Assembly: GCA_036821645.1 (NCBI GenBank)
Contig: DAISJD010000011.1
Coordinates: 1-43,425, forward strand
Length of the DNA stretch: 43,425 nt
Source of the DNA: DAISJD01 sp036821645
Lineage (GTDB): Bacteria; Pseudomonadota; Alphaproteobacteria; ATCC43930; CGMCC-115725
Direction of reading: 5' to 3'
Positions within the stretch are counted from its first letter, which is position 1. Every line of letters begins with the position of its first letter. The notes under the pieces are model-generated. The model saw only the letters and a program-made list of their open reading frames with translations. It did not search any database and was not told where the DNA came from. Below are positions 1 to 7,776 of the stretch, piece after piece. The position numbers and the translations under genes were made by a program.

Positions 1-2
1 GT

Positions 3-92
3 ATTCGGGAATTGACGGACCGGCTCAATCAACTGCAAAACCAAATCGACGTTTTAACCGCACAAAAGAGCGAAGCGGTAAAGCCGGAATAA
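3..92 (+). CDS. 3' end of a truncated coiled-coil protein
   Basis: An open frame runs in from the left edge and stops at TAA 90-92, giving 29 visible residues. They have hydrophobic residues at heptad-like spacing (I, L, L, L, I, L) and many Q/N/D/K/E residues, as in the C-terminal coiled coil of an oligomeric cytoplasmic protein. The stop is followed by a convergent gene and a hairpin, which fits a real gene end. The family cannot be identified from this fragment, and the frame could still be chance. Confidence 0.35.
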   Translation: MRELTDRLNQLQNQIDVLTAQKSEAVKPE

Positions 93-138
93 TCGACCGA
101 TTGTCTCTTTGCGCGCGTCGTTCTGGTCAAATCGCACG

Positions 139-179
139 GCAACATACGATCGTCTAAATTTTTGAGGGTCGTATGTTGC
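139..179. terminator. 11-bp inverted repeat between convergent genes
   Basis: Perfect arms gcaacatacga (139-149) and tcgtatgttgc (169-179) are separated by 19 nt; a T-G and a C-G pair can extend the stem inward. It lies between the stop at 92 and the convergent hydrolase stop at 219, and TTTT follows at 180-183. A terminator for the plus-strand gene is the simplest reading, although the stem is A+T-rich and the loop long. Confidence 0.45.
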
Positions 180-218
180 TTTTGGTCGCAAAAGACCGCA
201 GCGATTCGGATCGGACGA

Positions 219-1064
219 TCAGTTGCCGTCGTCGTGGCGGGCGTGAGGGGCGAGGGTCATGCCGGGTGTATTGGCGGCTAAAAACGGTAAAACCGCCTGA
301 TTGAAATCCCGTGCCATGATTTGGGTGAAGCAATGGCCGCCTGATGGGAACAACTTCAACTCGGCATCGGGAATCGCGCGGGCCAGGGCCTCGCTGAAAT
401 AGGCCGGGGTCACTTGGTCGTCGGCACACCCGACGACGAGGGTCGGCGTCTTGATCTTGTGGAGTTCGCTGGAACGGTCGAAGCCCAAAATCGCGTCGAT
501 ACGGCTCAACATAATCTCGGCCGGCGGGAAATGTGCGACCAATTGGGCTTCGTGACCGCGTAAGGCCTCGTTATGGGCGGCAATCCACGCATGGGGATAG
601 AGCATCAGGCTGGCATTCTGGACATAGGCCTCGATCCCGAGCCCGGCGAGGATTTCCTTGCGCATTAAAAATTGACGCCGAAAAAATGCATCAGGTTTCG
701 GCCAACTGCCGGCCAAGACCATGGCTCCGACCCGTGACGGGTGATCGATCGCCAAAACCTGGGCAATGGCACCGCCGGTCGAATGGCCGACGATATGGGC
801 TTTCGGGATCGACAGCGCGTCCATGAGGCCGATGACGTCTTCGGCCATTTTTTCAACAGTGTACTTCATGACGACATGGTCGCTTTGACCGATGCCGCGA
901 TGATCGTGGGTGATCGTGCTGAAATCGCGGGAAAAACTGGTGATTTGATCCCGCCAATAGGATGCAAGACCGCCGAGGCCGGAAATCAAGAGAACGGGGA
1001 AGCCATCATCACCATGGCGTTCAACGTAAAGAGTGCAATCGCCAATCGCTACGCGTGCCATCAT
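219..1064 (-). CDS. alpha/beta-fold hydrolase
   Basis: A 281-residue alpha/beta hydrolase. The nucleophile elbow is GHSTGG with Ser95, the acid is Asp215 or Asp216 in GCADDQVTP, and the base is His244 in GGHCF. The oxyanion strand is LLISGLGG (about 25-32). Length and motif order match the group holding 3-oxoadipate enol-lactonases and RutD-like hydrolases, but no pathway genes adjoin it, so the substrate is unknown. No signal peptide is visible, so it is probably cytoplasmic. I chose the ATG at 1064 because GAAGAGG lies 8 nt upstream; a longer in-frame form reaching 1199 has an extra stretch unlike the family. A second ATG follows at once at 1061. Confidence 0.85.
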   Translation of the reverse strand: MMARVAIGDCTLYVERHGDDGFPVLLISGLGGLASYWRDQITSFSRDFSTITHDHRGIGQSDHVVMKYTVEKMAEDVIGLMDALSIPKAHIVGHSTGGAIAQVLAIDHPSRVGAMVLAGSWPKPDAFFRRQFLMRKEILAGLGIEAYVQNASLMLYPHAWIAAHNEALRGHEAQLVAHFPPAEIMLSRIDAILGFDRSSELHKIKTPTLVVGCADDQVTPAYFSEALARAIPDAELKLFPSGGHCFTQIMARDFNQAVLPFLAANTPGMTLAPHARHDDGN

Positions 1065-1195
1065 GTTTCCCGCCTCTTCAAGAACGACTCTTCGCAGGTA
1101 ACATCGTGATTTGATGCCTGTCAAATGGCGGGAAGCCAAAAACGACGATTTAGCCTGCAATCCGGCTATGCGTACCAGTCTTTGCTGCGTCGCCA

Positions 1196-1275
1196 ACAAA
1201 TAAAATATTTTTATTTTTGTGTTTTATTTTCAGTCAAATTCTATTTAATTATTTTTATGTGTTTTTTATACATGC
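1196..1275. other. A+T-rich patch between two minus-strand genes
   Basis: Roughly 80 bases are dominated by A and T with several runs of T on the plus strand, in sharp contrast to the flanking coding DNA. It spans the end of the DUF938 gene and the upstream region of the hydrolase gene. It may hold the hydrolase promoter on the minus strand; no clear -35/-10 pair was identified. Confidence 0.4.
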
Positions 1276-1895
1276 GTCATTGGTGTGCTGTCGGACTGAC
1301 GGAAGACAAGTGAAAGATTGTTGGCAGGCATCGCGTGTTTTTCATCCAATCGAAACCCATTGGCAGCGGCGACGCGGGTCACGTCGGCCAGATCGCGCAA
1401 CCCCCATGCCGGATTGCGGCGACGAAGATTGGCATCGAAGGTAAGATTGGTTTGTGCGGTTGGGACGTCCGCTTCAAGGTAGGGGCCGTACAGAAAAATC
1501 GGACCGCCTGCGCGAAGATGGCGGCGCGCACCCGCAAACAAGCCGAGGGTGGCAGACCAGGGGGCGATATGGACCATGTTGATGGCGACCAAGCCGTCGA
1601 TGGTGCCGATGGGCCAGGATTCGTCCGTTACATCGAGGGCAAGTGGGGGAAGGACGCGGGGGTGATCTTGACCTGACCAAGCAAGAATGCTGGCACGAGC
1701 GGCGGGATCGGGGTCGCTTGGTTGCCAGGAAAGACCGGGTAGATGGTCGCTGAAGTAAATGGCGTGTTGTCCGCTGCCGCTTGCAATTTCGAGAATCAGT
1801 CCCGTGCGCGGGAGGACAGGGTTCAGGATAGACAAGATCGGGGCGCGGTTATTTTCCGAGGCGGCGGAGAATTGACGCGTATCCGTGACCGTCAT
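1266..1895 (-). CDS. DUF938 family SAM-dependent methyltransferase
   Basis: A 209-residue protein matching the DUF938 family, class I methyltransferase-like proteins of unknown substrate. Near the N-terminus is SAASENNRAPIL, followed by the SAM-binding ILEIASGSGQHAIYF, an acidic DPD at the next strand end and GLVAINMVHIAPW. The C-terminal YGPYL and FDANLRRRNPAWGLRD segments are also typical. It is cytoplasmic and full length. The chosen ATG (1895) gives the usual MTVTDTRQF-type start with an A/G-rich stretch GAAGAAAG upstream; an in-frame ATG at 1931 would add 12 untypical residues. It is divergent from fdxA with a 280-nt spacer. Confidence 0.85.
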   Translation of the reverse strand: MTVTDTRQFSAASENNRAPILSILNPVLPRTGLILEIASGSGQHAIYFSDHLPGLSWQPSDPDPAARASILAWSGQDHPRVLPPLALDVTDESWPIGTIDGLVAINMVHIAPWSATLGLFAGARRHLRAGGPIFLYGPYLEADVPTAQTNLTFDANLRRRNPAWGLRDLADVTRVAAANGFRLDEKHAMPANNLSLVFRQSDSTPMTHV

Positions 1896-2175
1896 GATGA
1901 TTGTTCTTTCTTCTAAAGGGGGGCGGCCCATCGCCCGGAAACCGCATCAGGATGACCCGTGTTTTGTGGGGCGTCGTCAGCGATTTTATCGTGCAGTATT
2001 CCGGGACATAGGGTTGCTGTAAACACACTGTTCGTGGTATTGGGCGGCAGTCTATCTTGCGTGCGGTTTTGTGCATGGGGTGGGCTTGGTTTTCGTAGGC
2101 CCCCGTCCTAGGCCTTTGCGGCTTGGTTTTTTGCCTGGCATGGTATGAGGCTTTCAAGCAGAGGAACGTCGAGCA

Positions 2176-2511
2176 ATGAGTTATGTGATCACCGACGGGT
2201 GCATCAAGTGCAAGTATATGGATTGCGTCGAAGTCTGTCCCGTGGACTGCTTCTATGAAGGCGAGACGATGCTTGTGATCAATCCGGACGAATGCATCGA
2301 TTGCGGCGTCTGCGAACCCGAGTGTCCCGCCGAAGCCATTGTGCCCGACAGCAATGCCCAGGCCGAAAAATATATCGGCGTCAATCGTCAGTATGCTGAA
2401 CTCTGGCCGAATATCACCCGTAAGGGCAAGGCCCCCGATGATGCGGATGCATTCAAGGGTATCGATGGGAAGTTTGAAAAATTCTTCTCGCCAAAACCTG
2501 CGTCCCGTTGA
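2176..2511 (+). CDS. fdxA: seven-iron ferredoxin FdxA (3Fe-4S/4Fe-4S)
   Basis: A 111-residue low-potential electron carrier of the Azotobacter ferredoxin I type. By the known pattern, Cys9, Cys17 and Cys50 would hold the [3Fe-4S] cluster and Cys21, Cys40, Cys43 and Cys46 the [4Fe-4S] cluster; all seven are present, in GCIKCKYMDCVEVCPVDC and CIDCGVCEPECP. The C-terminal region with ELWPNIT and FEKFFSPKP is characteristic of the family in alphaproteobacteria. The ATG is preceded by GAGGAAC at 2161-2167. The downstream gene is carD, a commonly seen neighbour pair in this class. It is a cytoplasmic protein; the partner enzymes are not shown by the window. Confidence 0.95.
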   Translation: MSYVITDGCIKCKYMDCVEVCPVDCFYEGETMLVINPDECIDCGVCEPECPAEAIVPDSNAQAEKYIGVNRQYAELWPNITRKGKAPDDADAFKGIDGKFEKFFSPKPASR

Positions 2512-2739
2512 GGGGGCCATGGGCGCGGTTTGAACGGGTGCTTACGGCACTGCTAACGCGCCGTTCGGCCCGGTTGGTTTGCGGTTGATGGACGCCACCT
2601 CGTCCGTACGGGGTGGCAAACTCCCGAATGCGATTGCCGGATACGGTTGATTGATCTTTGTTATTCGCCAGTTTTCCAGACCTGTGCGCTAGGTGCGGCA
2701 CTGTGACGTGCGGAGCATGTCAGGTTTGTGTAAGGCAGT

Positions 2740-2783
2740 ACTTTCAATTTCCATGACTTTCATGTTACATATGAATTGAAAGT
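2740..2783. promoter_or_regulatory. 10-bp inverted repeat upstream of carD
   Basis: Perfect arms actttcaatt (2740-2749) and aattgaaagt (2774-2783) are separated by 24 nt that hold CATGACTTTCATG and ACATATG. The arms are centred about 260 nt before the carD start. This could be a paired binding site for a dimeric regulator or a long-loop stem; the loop is too long and lacks a T run for a normal terminator. Confidence 0.4.
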
Positions 2784-2943
2784 GCGTTAACCGTGCACAA
2801 TGTCGGTGCGGTTACGGCATTTGCTTCCGTCATTTTGGCTGATATTTCCGATTAAGGGCTGCCTTGGATCATTGTCTGAGTGTTAGGCTTGGTCGGGTGT
2901 TGGATAGATCGCCCGTGATGTGAGGTGTGGGCGCCTGCAAACT

Positions 2944-3006
2944 TCCGACACCTGTCGGAGGACCGGGCGGTGTGAAGCCTGAGAGGGCTGTCCTGGACGT
3001 TCCAGG
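2944..3006 (+). promoter_or_regulatory. two hairpins in the carD leader
   Basis: Hairpin one is tccgac-acct-gtcgga (2944-2959), a 6-bp stem with a tetraloop. Hairpin two is cctgga-cgt-tccagg (2992-3006), a 6-bp stem with a 3-nt loop, ending 17 nt before the carD ATG and just upstream of the GAGAG ribosome binding site. If transcribed, they could affect carD translation or mRNA stability. No known riboswitch or attenuator pattern was recognised. Confidence 0.4.
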
Positions 3007-3023
3007 TGTTTTGAGAGAATCGG

Positions 3024-3521
3024 ATGTCGGATAAGTTTGCTTTCGCTGAAGGCGATTACGTCGTGTATCCGAGCCACGGTGTGGGCAAGATACTGGGCAT
3101 CGAAACCCAAGAGGTTTCAGGCTATAAGTTGAATGTCTTCGTTGTTCATTTCGACAAGGACCGGATGACCTTGCGCGTTCCGGTTACAAAGGCCAAGAAT
3201 TCCGGGTTGCGCCGCCTATCGACGGCGACGGAGATGGCCGATGCCTTATCGAAGCTGCGCGGGCGCTCGAAAGCCAAGCGAACGATGTGGAGCAGGCGCG
3301 CCCAAGAATATGAGGCGAAGATCAATTCCGGCGATCCGGCGTCAATTGCCGAAGTTGTGCGCGATCTTTACCGCAATGCCGGCCAACCGGACCAATCCTA
3401 TAGCGAACGACAGATCTATCAGGCGGCCCTCGACCGGTTGGTTCGTGAGTTTGCGGCTGTCGAAGCGATTGACGAAGAGACGGCGACCCTGCGTCTGGAA
3501 GAGATGTTGAAGGTCGCGTGA
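3024..3521 (+). CDS. carD: CarD/CdnL-family transcription factor
   Basis: A 165-residue RNA-polymerase-binding regulator of the CarD/CdnL family. The N-terminal Tudor-like RNAP-interaction domain (about 1-70) shows FAEGDYVVYPSHGVGKI and the strand region YKLNVFVVHFDKDRMTLRVPV. The C-terminal helical domain (about 75-165) includes RGRSKAKRTMWSRRAQEYEAKI, with the basic-aromatic patch that contacts promoter DNA near the -10 upstream edge. Family members stabilise open complexes at rRNA and other promoters and are often essential. The start has GAGAG 8-12 nt upstream. It follows fdxA, as in many alphaproteobacteria, and is closed by a terminator at 3563-3590. Confidence 0.95.
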   Translation: MSDKFAFAEGDYVVYPSHGVGKILGIETQEVSGYKLNVFVVHFDKDRMTLRVPVTKAKNSGLRRLSTATEMADALSKLRGRSKAKRTMWSRRAQEYEAKINSGDPASIAEVVRDLYRNAGQPDQSYSERQIYQAALDRLVREFAAVEAIDEETATLRLEEMLKVA

Positions 3522-3562
3522 TTGCGAACCATCGCTGTCTGTCGCTTGATCTTTAAAAAAAC

Positions 3563-3590
3563 AACGGGTGTCTCGATGGCACCCGTTTTC
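3563..3590 (+). terminator. intrinsic terminator after carD
   Basis: Arms aacgggtg (3563-3570) and cacccgtt (3580-3587) form a perfect 8-bp stem with a 9-nt loop, followed by a short T-rich end (gttttcc). It lies 41 nt after the carD stop. Because it ends only 11 nt before the first possible start of the next gene, that gene is unlikely to be read through from carD. Confidence 0.7.
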
Positions 3591-3598
3591 CATTTGCG

Positions 3599-4507
3599 AT
3601 GAAAGACGGCCGCTGGTCTCGTCCGACATTGATGGAGCCGCCTGTGCTGCCGCCTGTTGAGCCCGTATCGAATCAGACCATTCTGCAAAAGCTAACCGCA
3701 GATCCACGGTTTGCCTGCTTCACGCATCGGCGTCGCTATTGGGCCGTCGGCGCGGTTTTTGCCGAAATTGCCCGGCTTCGGGATTTGCACGACGCCCTGG
3801 ATCGCAAGATCAGATCGGGCGATGGCGTGATCTATTTGGGGAATATGGTCGGCCACGGCAGCGAATTCTTGGCAACAATCGACGAGCTTTTGGAGTTTCG
3901 GCGTCGCTTCATTGCGCGGCCAGGCATGATTGCGGGCGATCTTGTTTATCTGCGGGGAGCCCAAGAGGAAATTTGGCGCAAATTGCTGGAATTGCAGTTG
4001 GCGCCCAATCCCCATGATGTTCTCACCTGGATGTTGGATCATGGTGCGGCACCGGCCTTGGAGGCCTATGGGATCGATCCCCGCACCGGCCTTGCCGCCG
4101 CCCGGGGCGGGGCCGTTGCCATGACCCGATGGACGGGTGCCTTGCGCCAGAGCGTCAACCAAGTCCCAGGCCATATTCATTTCCTGTCGGCTTTGCGCCG
4201 TGCCGCCTATTCGGCGGATCAGGCCTTATTCTTCGTCAGTGCCGGCGTCGATCCAGGTCGGCCGATCATTGCCCAGCAGGATCGGTTTTGGTGGGGGGCG
4301 CCGGGCTTTTTAGAGATATCGTCACCGTTTTGCGGTTTTCCTACCTTGGTGCGCGGGTTTGACCCGCTCTGGGCTGCGAGCCGGGGACCGGCGGTGCAGC
4401 GATCGCGCTTTTCGCTCTGCATTGATGGAGGGTGTGGCCGTGGCGGTGCCCTTTTGGCGGTTTGTCTCGATGCGACGGGCCATGTTTTGGATGAAATTGC
4501 GCTTTAG
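3599..4507 (+). CDS. degenerate PPP-family phosphatase-like protein
   Basis: A 302-residue protein whose whole layout follows bacterial PPP-type metallophosphatases, but every metal-binding motif is altered. Where active members have GD.HG, GD..DRG, GNHE and HAG, this protein has GAVFA (51-55), GNMVGHG (81-87), GAQE (120-123) and SAG (214-216). Non-catalytic parts are kept, such as FVSAGVDPGRPI, QQDRFWWG and the C-terminal CIDGGCGRGGALLAV. It therefore looks like a folded pseudophosphatase rather than a decaying gene: the frame is open, and the altered positions lie in otherwise regular secondary structure. The start is uncertain; neither ATG 3599 nor ATG 3632 has a good ribosome binding site. 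Role unknown, perhaps protein binding. Confidence 0.75.
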   Translation: MKDGRWSRPTLMEPPVLPPVEPVSNQTILQKLTADPRFACFTHRRRYWAVGAVFAEIARLRDLHDALDRKIRSGDGVIYLGNMVGHGSEFLATIDELLEFRRRFIARPGMIAGDLVYLRGAQEEIWRKLLELQLAPNPHDVLTWMLDHGAAPALEAYGIDPRTGLAAARGGAVAMTRWTGALRQSVNQVPGHIHFLSALRRAAYSADQALFFVSAGVDPGRPIIAQQDRFWWGAPGFLEISSPFCGFPTLVRGFDPLWAASRGPAVQRSRFSLCIDGGCGRGGALLAVCLDATGHVLDEIAL

Positions 4508-4672
4508 CCGCGTTTTTAACGAGTGGGGCACGAAAAACGAAAAAAAATTGGAGATTAATTAAAAAATACATCCAGGCTCGGTGATCTAACGGGCAAAAAC
4601 CTGCGTATCAGAGTCATTCTAAGCAGTGCCGCACATGGTGCAGGCTGCGATCCGAGATAGGGATTGGCTGAT

Positions 4673-5551
4673 ATGGCCCATATGGATGATTTGGAAACGC
4701 AGCGCGCCAATGTCAGCTTCATCAAGCAATCGATGAAGCAGCCCTTGCTGTCGCGGGACCACGAACTGGATTTGGCGCGCCGGTGGCGGGATCATCAGGA
4801 TTCTGCCGCTTTGCACGAAATGGTGCGGGCCTATACACGTCTTGTGGTTGCAACGGCAACTCGGTTTCGCCATTACGGTTTGCCGATCGGCGATCTCGTG
4901 CAGGAGGGAAACGTCGGGTTGATGCAGGCGGCAGCCCGGTTCGAGCCCGACCGTGACGTGCGGTTTTCGACCTATGCCGCTTGGTGGATCCGCTCGGCGA
5001 TGCAGGATTATGTTCTGCGCAATTGGTCGATCGTCCGTACTGGGACGACGGCGGCACAAAAATCGTTGTTTTTCAATTTGCGACGGTTGCGCTCCAAAAT
5101 CGAGGAAAGTTCCGGTGCGCCGCTCGACGATCGGGGACGGCGCAAGATCGCCGACGACCTCAAGGTCGGTTTCCATGACGTGTTGCAAATGGAACAACGC
5201 TTAGGCGGCGCGGATCAGTCCTTAAATAGTCCGCTCACCACCGAGAGCGAAGCCGATTGGCAGGATATTTTACCCGATACGCGCCCATCGCCGGAAGAGG
5301 TGGTGATCGGCATGCGCGATGCAAAAACCCGTTCGGCCTGGTTGGCCGAGGCCTTGGCGCAGTTGTCGCCGCGCGAACGGCGCATCATTGCAGAACGCCG
5401 TCTCAGCGAGGATGGGATTACGCTTGAACAATTGGGGCGCGATCTTGGAGTCTCGAAGGAACGGGTTCGGCAATTGGAACATCGCGCCATGGTGAAGCTG
5501 CGGGATTCGATTACCCGTCATATCGAATCGCCTGCGGAATTATGGGGCTGA
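4673..5551 (+). CDS. rpoH: RpoH-type (sigma-32) alternative sigma factor
   Basis: A 292-residue group 3 sigma factor of the heat-shock type. Region 1.2/2.1 starts around PLLSRDHELDLARRWRD. Region 2 holds LVVATATRFRHYGLPIGDLVQEGNVGLMQAA and FSTYAAWWIRSAMQDYVLRNW. The RpoH-box equivalent is QKSLFFNLR (129-137), with Ser where many relatives have Lys. Region 4 includes LSPRERRIIAERR and the helix-turn-helix LEQLGRDLGVSKERVRQLE. It directs RNA polymerase to stress promoters. ATG 4673 is preferred over the in-frame TTG at 4664 because AGGG (4659-4662) is correctly spaced. Its stop overlaps the next gene by 10 nt. Alphaproteobacteria often have two RpoH paralogues; which one this is cannot be told. 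Confidence 0.92.
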   Translation: MAHMDDLETQRANVSFIKQSMKQPLLSRDHELDLARRWRDHQDSAALHEMVRAYTRLVVATATRFRHYGLPIGDLVQEGNVGLMQAAARFEPDRDVRFSTYAAWWIRSAMQDYVLRNWSIVRTGTTAAQKSLFFNLRRLRSKIEESSGAPLDDRGRRKIADDLKVGFHDVLQMEQRLGGADQSLNSPLTTESEADWQDILPDTRPSPEEVVIGMRDAKTRSAWLAEALAQLSPRERRIIAERRLSEDGITLEQLGRDLGVSKERVRQLEHRAMVKLRDSITRHIESPAELWG

Positions 5552-6372
5552 ACGTCAAGGCGGTCCGATGGGTTGCTCTGTCGCTTTTCGCGTGGGCGTC
5601 CCCAGATCCCCTCTGGGCGGAGCCGGTGCTCGGCCGCGATCTCATTCAGGTAGCCCAAGGTAGAGTGCTGAATTGCCCGGATGCGCGCACGGTGACGCTT
5701 GTCGATGGGTCGATGGTTCGTTTGGCCGGGATCGACGTTCCGTTGCCGATTCCGGGTGGCGGGCAGGGGCCCTTGGCCGAATTGGCCCGCACGCGGCTCT
5801 GTGCCGAGGCGTTGGGCCTGGACGTAACCTTTTATCGCGACGATCAAACCGAAGGGGTTCTGCGGGATCGGTATGGACGGCTCGTGGCTTATGCGATCAC
5901 GGCGGACGGGGTCTGGCTAGAAGGGGATTTGCTGCAACAGGGATTGGCGCGGGTCCTTCATACGCCCGGCATGTCCGCCCTTGCCGATCTTGCCATTCTG
6001 CACGAACGAGCGGCGCGGGCGGCGCGTCTTGGCATTTGGGACGAGCCGTTCTATCGCGTGCATTCGATTGACGATCTGGATCATGTGACCGGGCAATTTT
6101 TGATTCTGGAAGCCCGGCTTTGCGCCGTAACGGCCGAGGCGGAAGGGTGGATGTTGGCCCTCGGTGTCGGCGAGTGCCGTCCTGAGGATCGCACGAACGC
6201 CCGAGCCGCAGCCCTGATCATGGGGCCGGATAAGGCGTTTTTTACCCCTGGTCTCAGCCTCTTACGCCGTCTCGTCGGTCGGCGCCTGCGTCTGCGCGGG
6301 GCGATGCTCTGGCGGGGTCGACCGGTTCTCCATCTGACGCATCGCACAGCCGTGGAACCCTTGGAAGGGTGA
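5542..6372 (+). CDS. secreted SNase-like (thermonuclease-fold) protein
   Basis: A 276-residue protein with an N-terminal signal peptide (hydrophobic WVALSLFAWAS, likely cleavage after about residue 26) and a staphylococcal-nuclease-like OB fold (about 38-150). The Arg in VRLAGIDVP (R60), Asp65 and Arg113 in RDRYGRLVAY match S. aureus nuclease R35, D40 and R87. The catalytic Glu43 position in GID.PE is Leu68 here (GIDVPL), so hydrolysis may be lost. The remaining about 120 residues form a second domain that I do not recognise. The ATG overlaps the rpoH stop (5542-5551), so translation is probably coupled to the sigma factor. Confidence 0.8.
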   Translation: MGLNVKAVRWVALSLFAWASPDPLWAEPVLGRDLIQVAQGRVLNCPDARTVTLVDGSMVRLAGIDVPLPIPGGGQGPLAELARTRLCAEALGLDVTFYRDDQTEGVLRDRYGRLVAYAITADGVWLEGDLLQQGLARVLHTPGMSALADLAILHERAARAARLGIWDEPFYRVHSIDDLDHVTGQFLILEARLCAVTAEAEGWMLALGVGECRPEDRTNARAAALIMGPDKAFFTPGLSLLRRLVGRRLRLRGAMLWRGRPVLHLTHRTAVEPLEG

Positions 6373-6453
6373 TGTCGCTCTTGCTGGCCGCATGGTCACG
6401 CATGCTGAAAAAAGCTTAGCGAAGGCGTGATTTTTTGTTATAACCGCTGCCAA

Positions 6454-6530
6454 GTCCTCGTAGCTCAGCAGGATAGAGCATCAGTTTCCTAAACTGAGGG
6501 CCACTGGTTCGACTCCAGTCGGGGACACCA
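6454..6530 (+). tRNA. tRNA-Arg (anticodon CCT)
   Basis: A 77-nt cloverleaf with encoded CCA. The acceptor gtcctcg (6454-6460) pairs with cggggac (6520-6526) with one G-T pair. The anticodon stem tcagt/actga closes the loop ttCCTaa, and the T arm carries ggTTCGAct. CCT reads AGG arginine codons. A T run (tgttttttg) follows the gene. The 3' end borders an A+T-rich gene. Confidence 0.97.
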
Positions 6531-6558
6531 TGTTTTTTGAAAAAAATAATTCCTTTCG

Positions 6559-7776
6559 ATGAATATCGATAAGCGATATCTGGGATATATGACTATGCAA
6601 AAAGAGTACGAAAAAAAATTAATGTTCTATTTGAATTTTTTAGCAATTATGGTTTTGTTTCTTATTGTTTCTAATGTTTTTTTTGTTAATACATCAAATA
6701 TTAATGCCCCTCTTGGTAGTGATTTTGGTAATTTTTACATAGCTAGCGTTGATTTATTAAATGAAAATGTTAATAGAATTTATGACCTTAAAAATTTTTA
6801 TGAAGATATGAAGAGTTTTTTCGGTCATGAACTTGATTATGAGCGTTATTTCTCATACCCACCGGTATATTTTTTATTAATTTACGGCTTGGCTTTTTTT
6901 CCTTATTTTTTGAGTTACGCTCTTTGGAATGTGACCGGATACCTTTGTCTTGCAACAGCCTTGCGTCAATTATGTTCATGGCGGATGTCATTTGTGATTG
7001 CTTTGGCAAACCCTGCCATGAATGAGGGGGTTGTGACGGGACAGAACGGGGCCTACACCGCCACATTTCTTGGCGGGGGGCTGACATTGTTGGAAAAGTC
7101 GCCGATTGCGGGTGGGGCCTTGTTGGGGGCTTTGGTGATGAAGCCCCAGATTGGTCTCTTGGTTCCGGTTGCCCTTCTGGCGTCTCGTTCTTGGTCGGCC
7201 TTGTTTGCCTTTACGGCTTCGGCCTTGGGTTTGGTCGGTCTTTCGGTTCTCTTGTTCGGTTTCGAAGCCTGGGTCAGTTATTTCCAGGTCGTCGGCCACA
7301 CGGGCGATATGGTCCTGAAATACGCATATTTTGCCTTGGGTATGACGTCCGTCTATGCAAGCCTCAGAAGTTTTGGTGTGTCGGAATATGCTGCTTATGC
7401 GGTCCAAATTTCCGTTTCCATAACAATGATGATCTTGGTGTTTGTTTTTTGGTCTAAAGGCGGCATCAATAAAAATAAGCTAGCCTTTTTAGTTCTTGCC
7501 TGTGTTTTTTCAACGCCATATCTTTTTCATTATGATCTTGTAATGCTTTCCTTTATTCCAGTTTGGTTGTTGAGTGACGATAAGCCAAATAAACATAAAA
7601 ACTATAATTATATTCTGTATTTATCGCTAATTTTACTTTTTTCTTACGATATCGCGAAGGTTTTCGTCTTGCTTTATAAGGTAAATATTGGCTTATTATT
7701 TGCCATGCCGTTGCTTTTTTATGTGTGTTACATAAATTTTTTGAATTTAAAGCATCCAGTCCCCCATTCTGCCTGA
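6559..7776 (+). CDS. GT87/DUF2029-type membrane glycosyltransferase
   Basis: A 405-residue integral membrane protein with about 9-11 predicted helices. Motifs of the polyprenyl-phosphate-mannose-dependent GT87/DUF2029 family are visible: SDFGNFYIA after helix 1, with the family's conserved Asp, SYPPVYFLL, NPAMNEGVVTGQNG, KPQIGLLVPVALL and TPYLFHYDL. Such enzymes transfer a sugar from a lipid carrier on the outer face of the inner membrane. No partner genes adjoin it, so the acceptor is unknown. Base composition is striking: about 6540-6960 and 7440-7760 are A+T-rich, while the middle resembles the host. The start is uncertain; ATG 6595 has GGGA 9 nt upstream, while ATG 6559 has none. Confidence 0.75.
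   Translation: MNIDKRYLGYMTMQKEYEKKLMFYLNFLAIMVLFLIVSNVFFVNTSNINAPLGSDFGNFYIASVDLLNENVNRIYDLKNFYEDMKSFFGHELDYERYFSYPPVYFLLIYGLAFFPYFLSYALWNVTGYLCLATALRQLCSWRMSFVIALANPAMNEGVVTGQNGAYTATFLGGGLTLLEKSPIAGGALLGALVMKPQIGLLVPVALLASRSWSALFAFTASALGLVGLSVLLFGFEAWVSYFQVVGHTGDMVLKYAYFALGMTSVYASLRSFGVSEYAAYAVQISVSITMMILVFVFWSKGGINKNKLAFLVLACVFSTPYLFHYDLVMLSFIPVWLLSDDKPNKHKNYNYILYLSLILLFSYDIAKVFVLLYKVNIGLLFAMPLLFYVCYINFLNLKHPVPHSA

Larger units (their letters stand above)
2512..3023 (+). other. 512-nt fdxA-carD spacer and carD leader
   Basis: No convincing gene lies here. The first half has no clear structure. The second half carries a long inverted repeat (2740-2783) and two short hairpins close to the carD start (2944-2959, 2992-3006), listed separately. 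The spacer is long for neighbouring same-strand genes, so carD probably has its own promoter and an extended leader. A frame on the minus strand (2453-2701) overlaps the fdxA end and looks random. Confidence 0.5.

Noticed and set aside
2453..2701. 82-residue minus-strand frame after fdxA
   Set aside because: It overlaps the fdxA 3' end and shows no recognisable motif or start signal.
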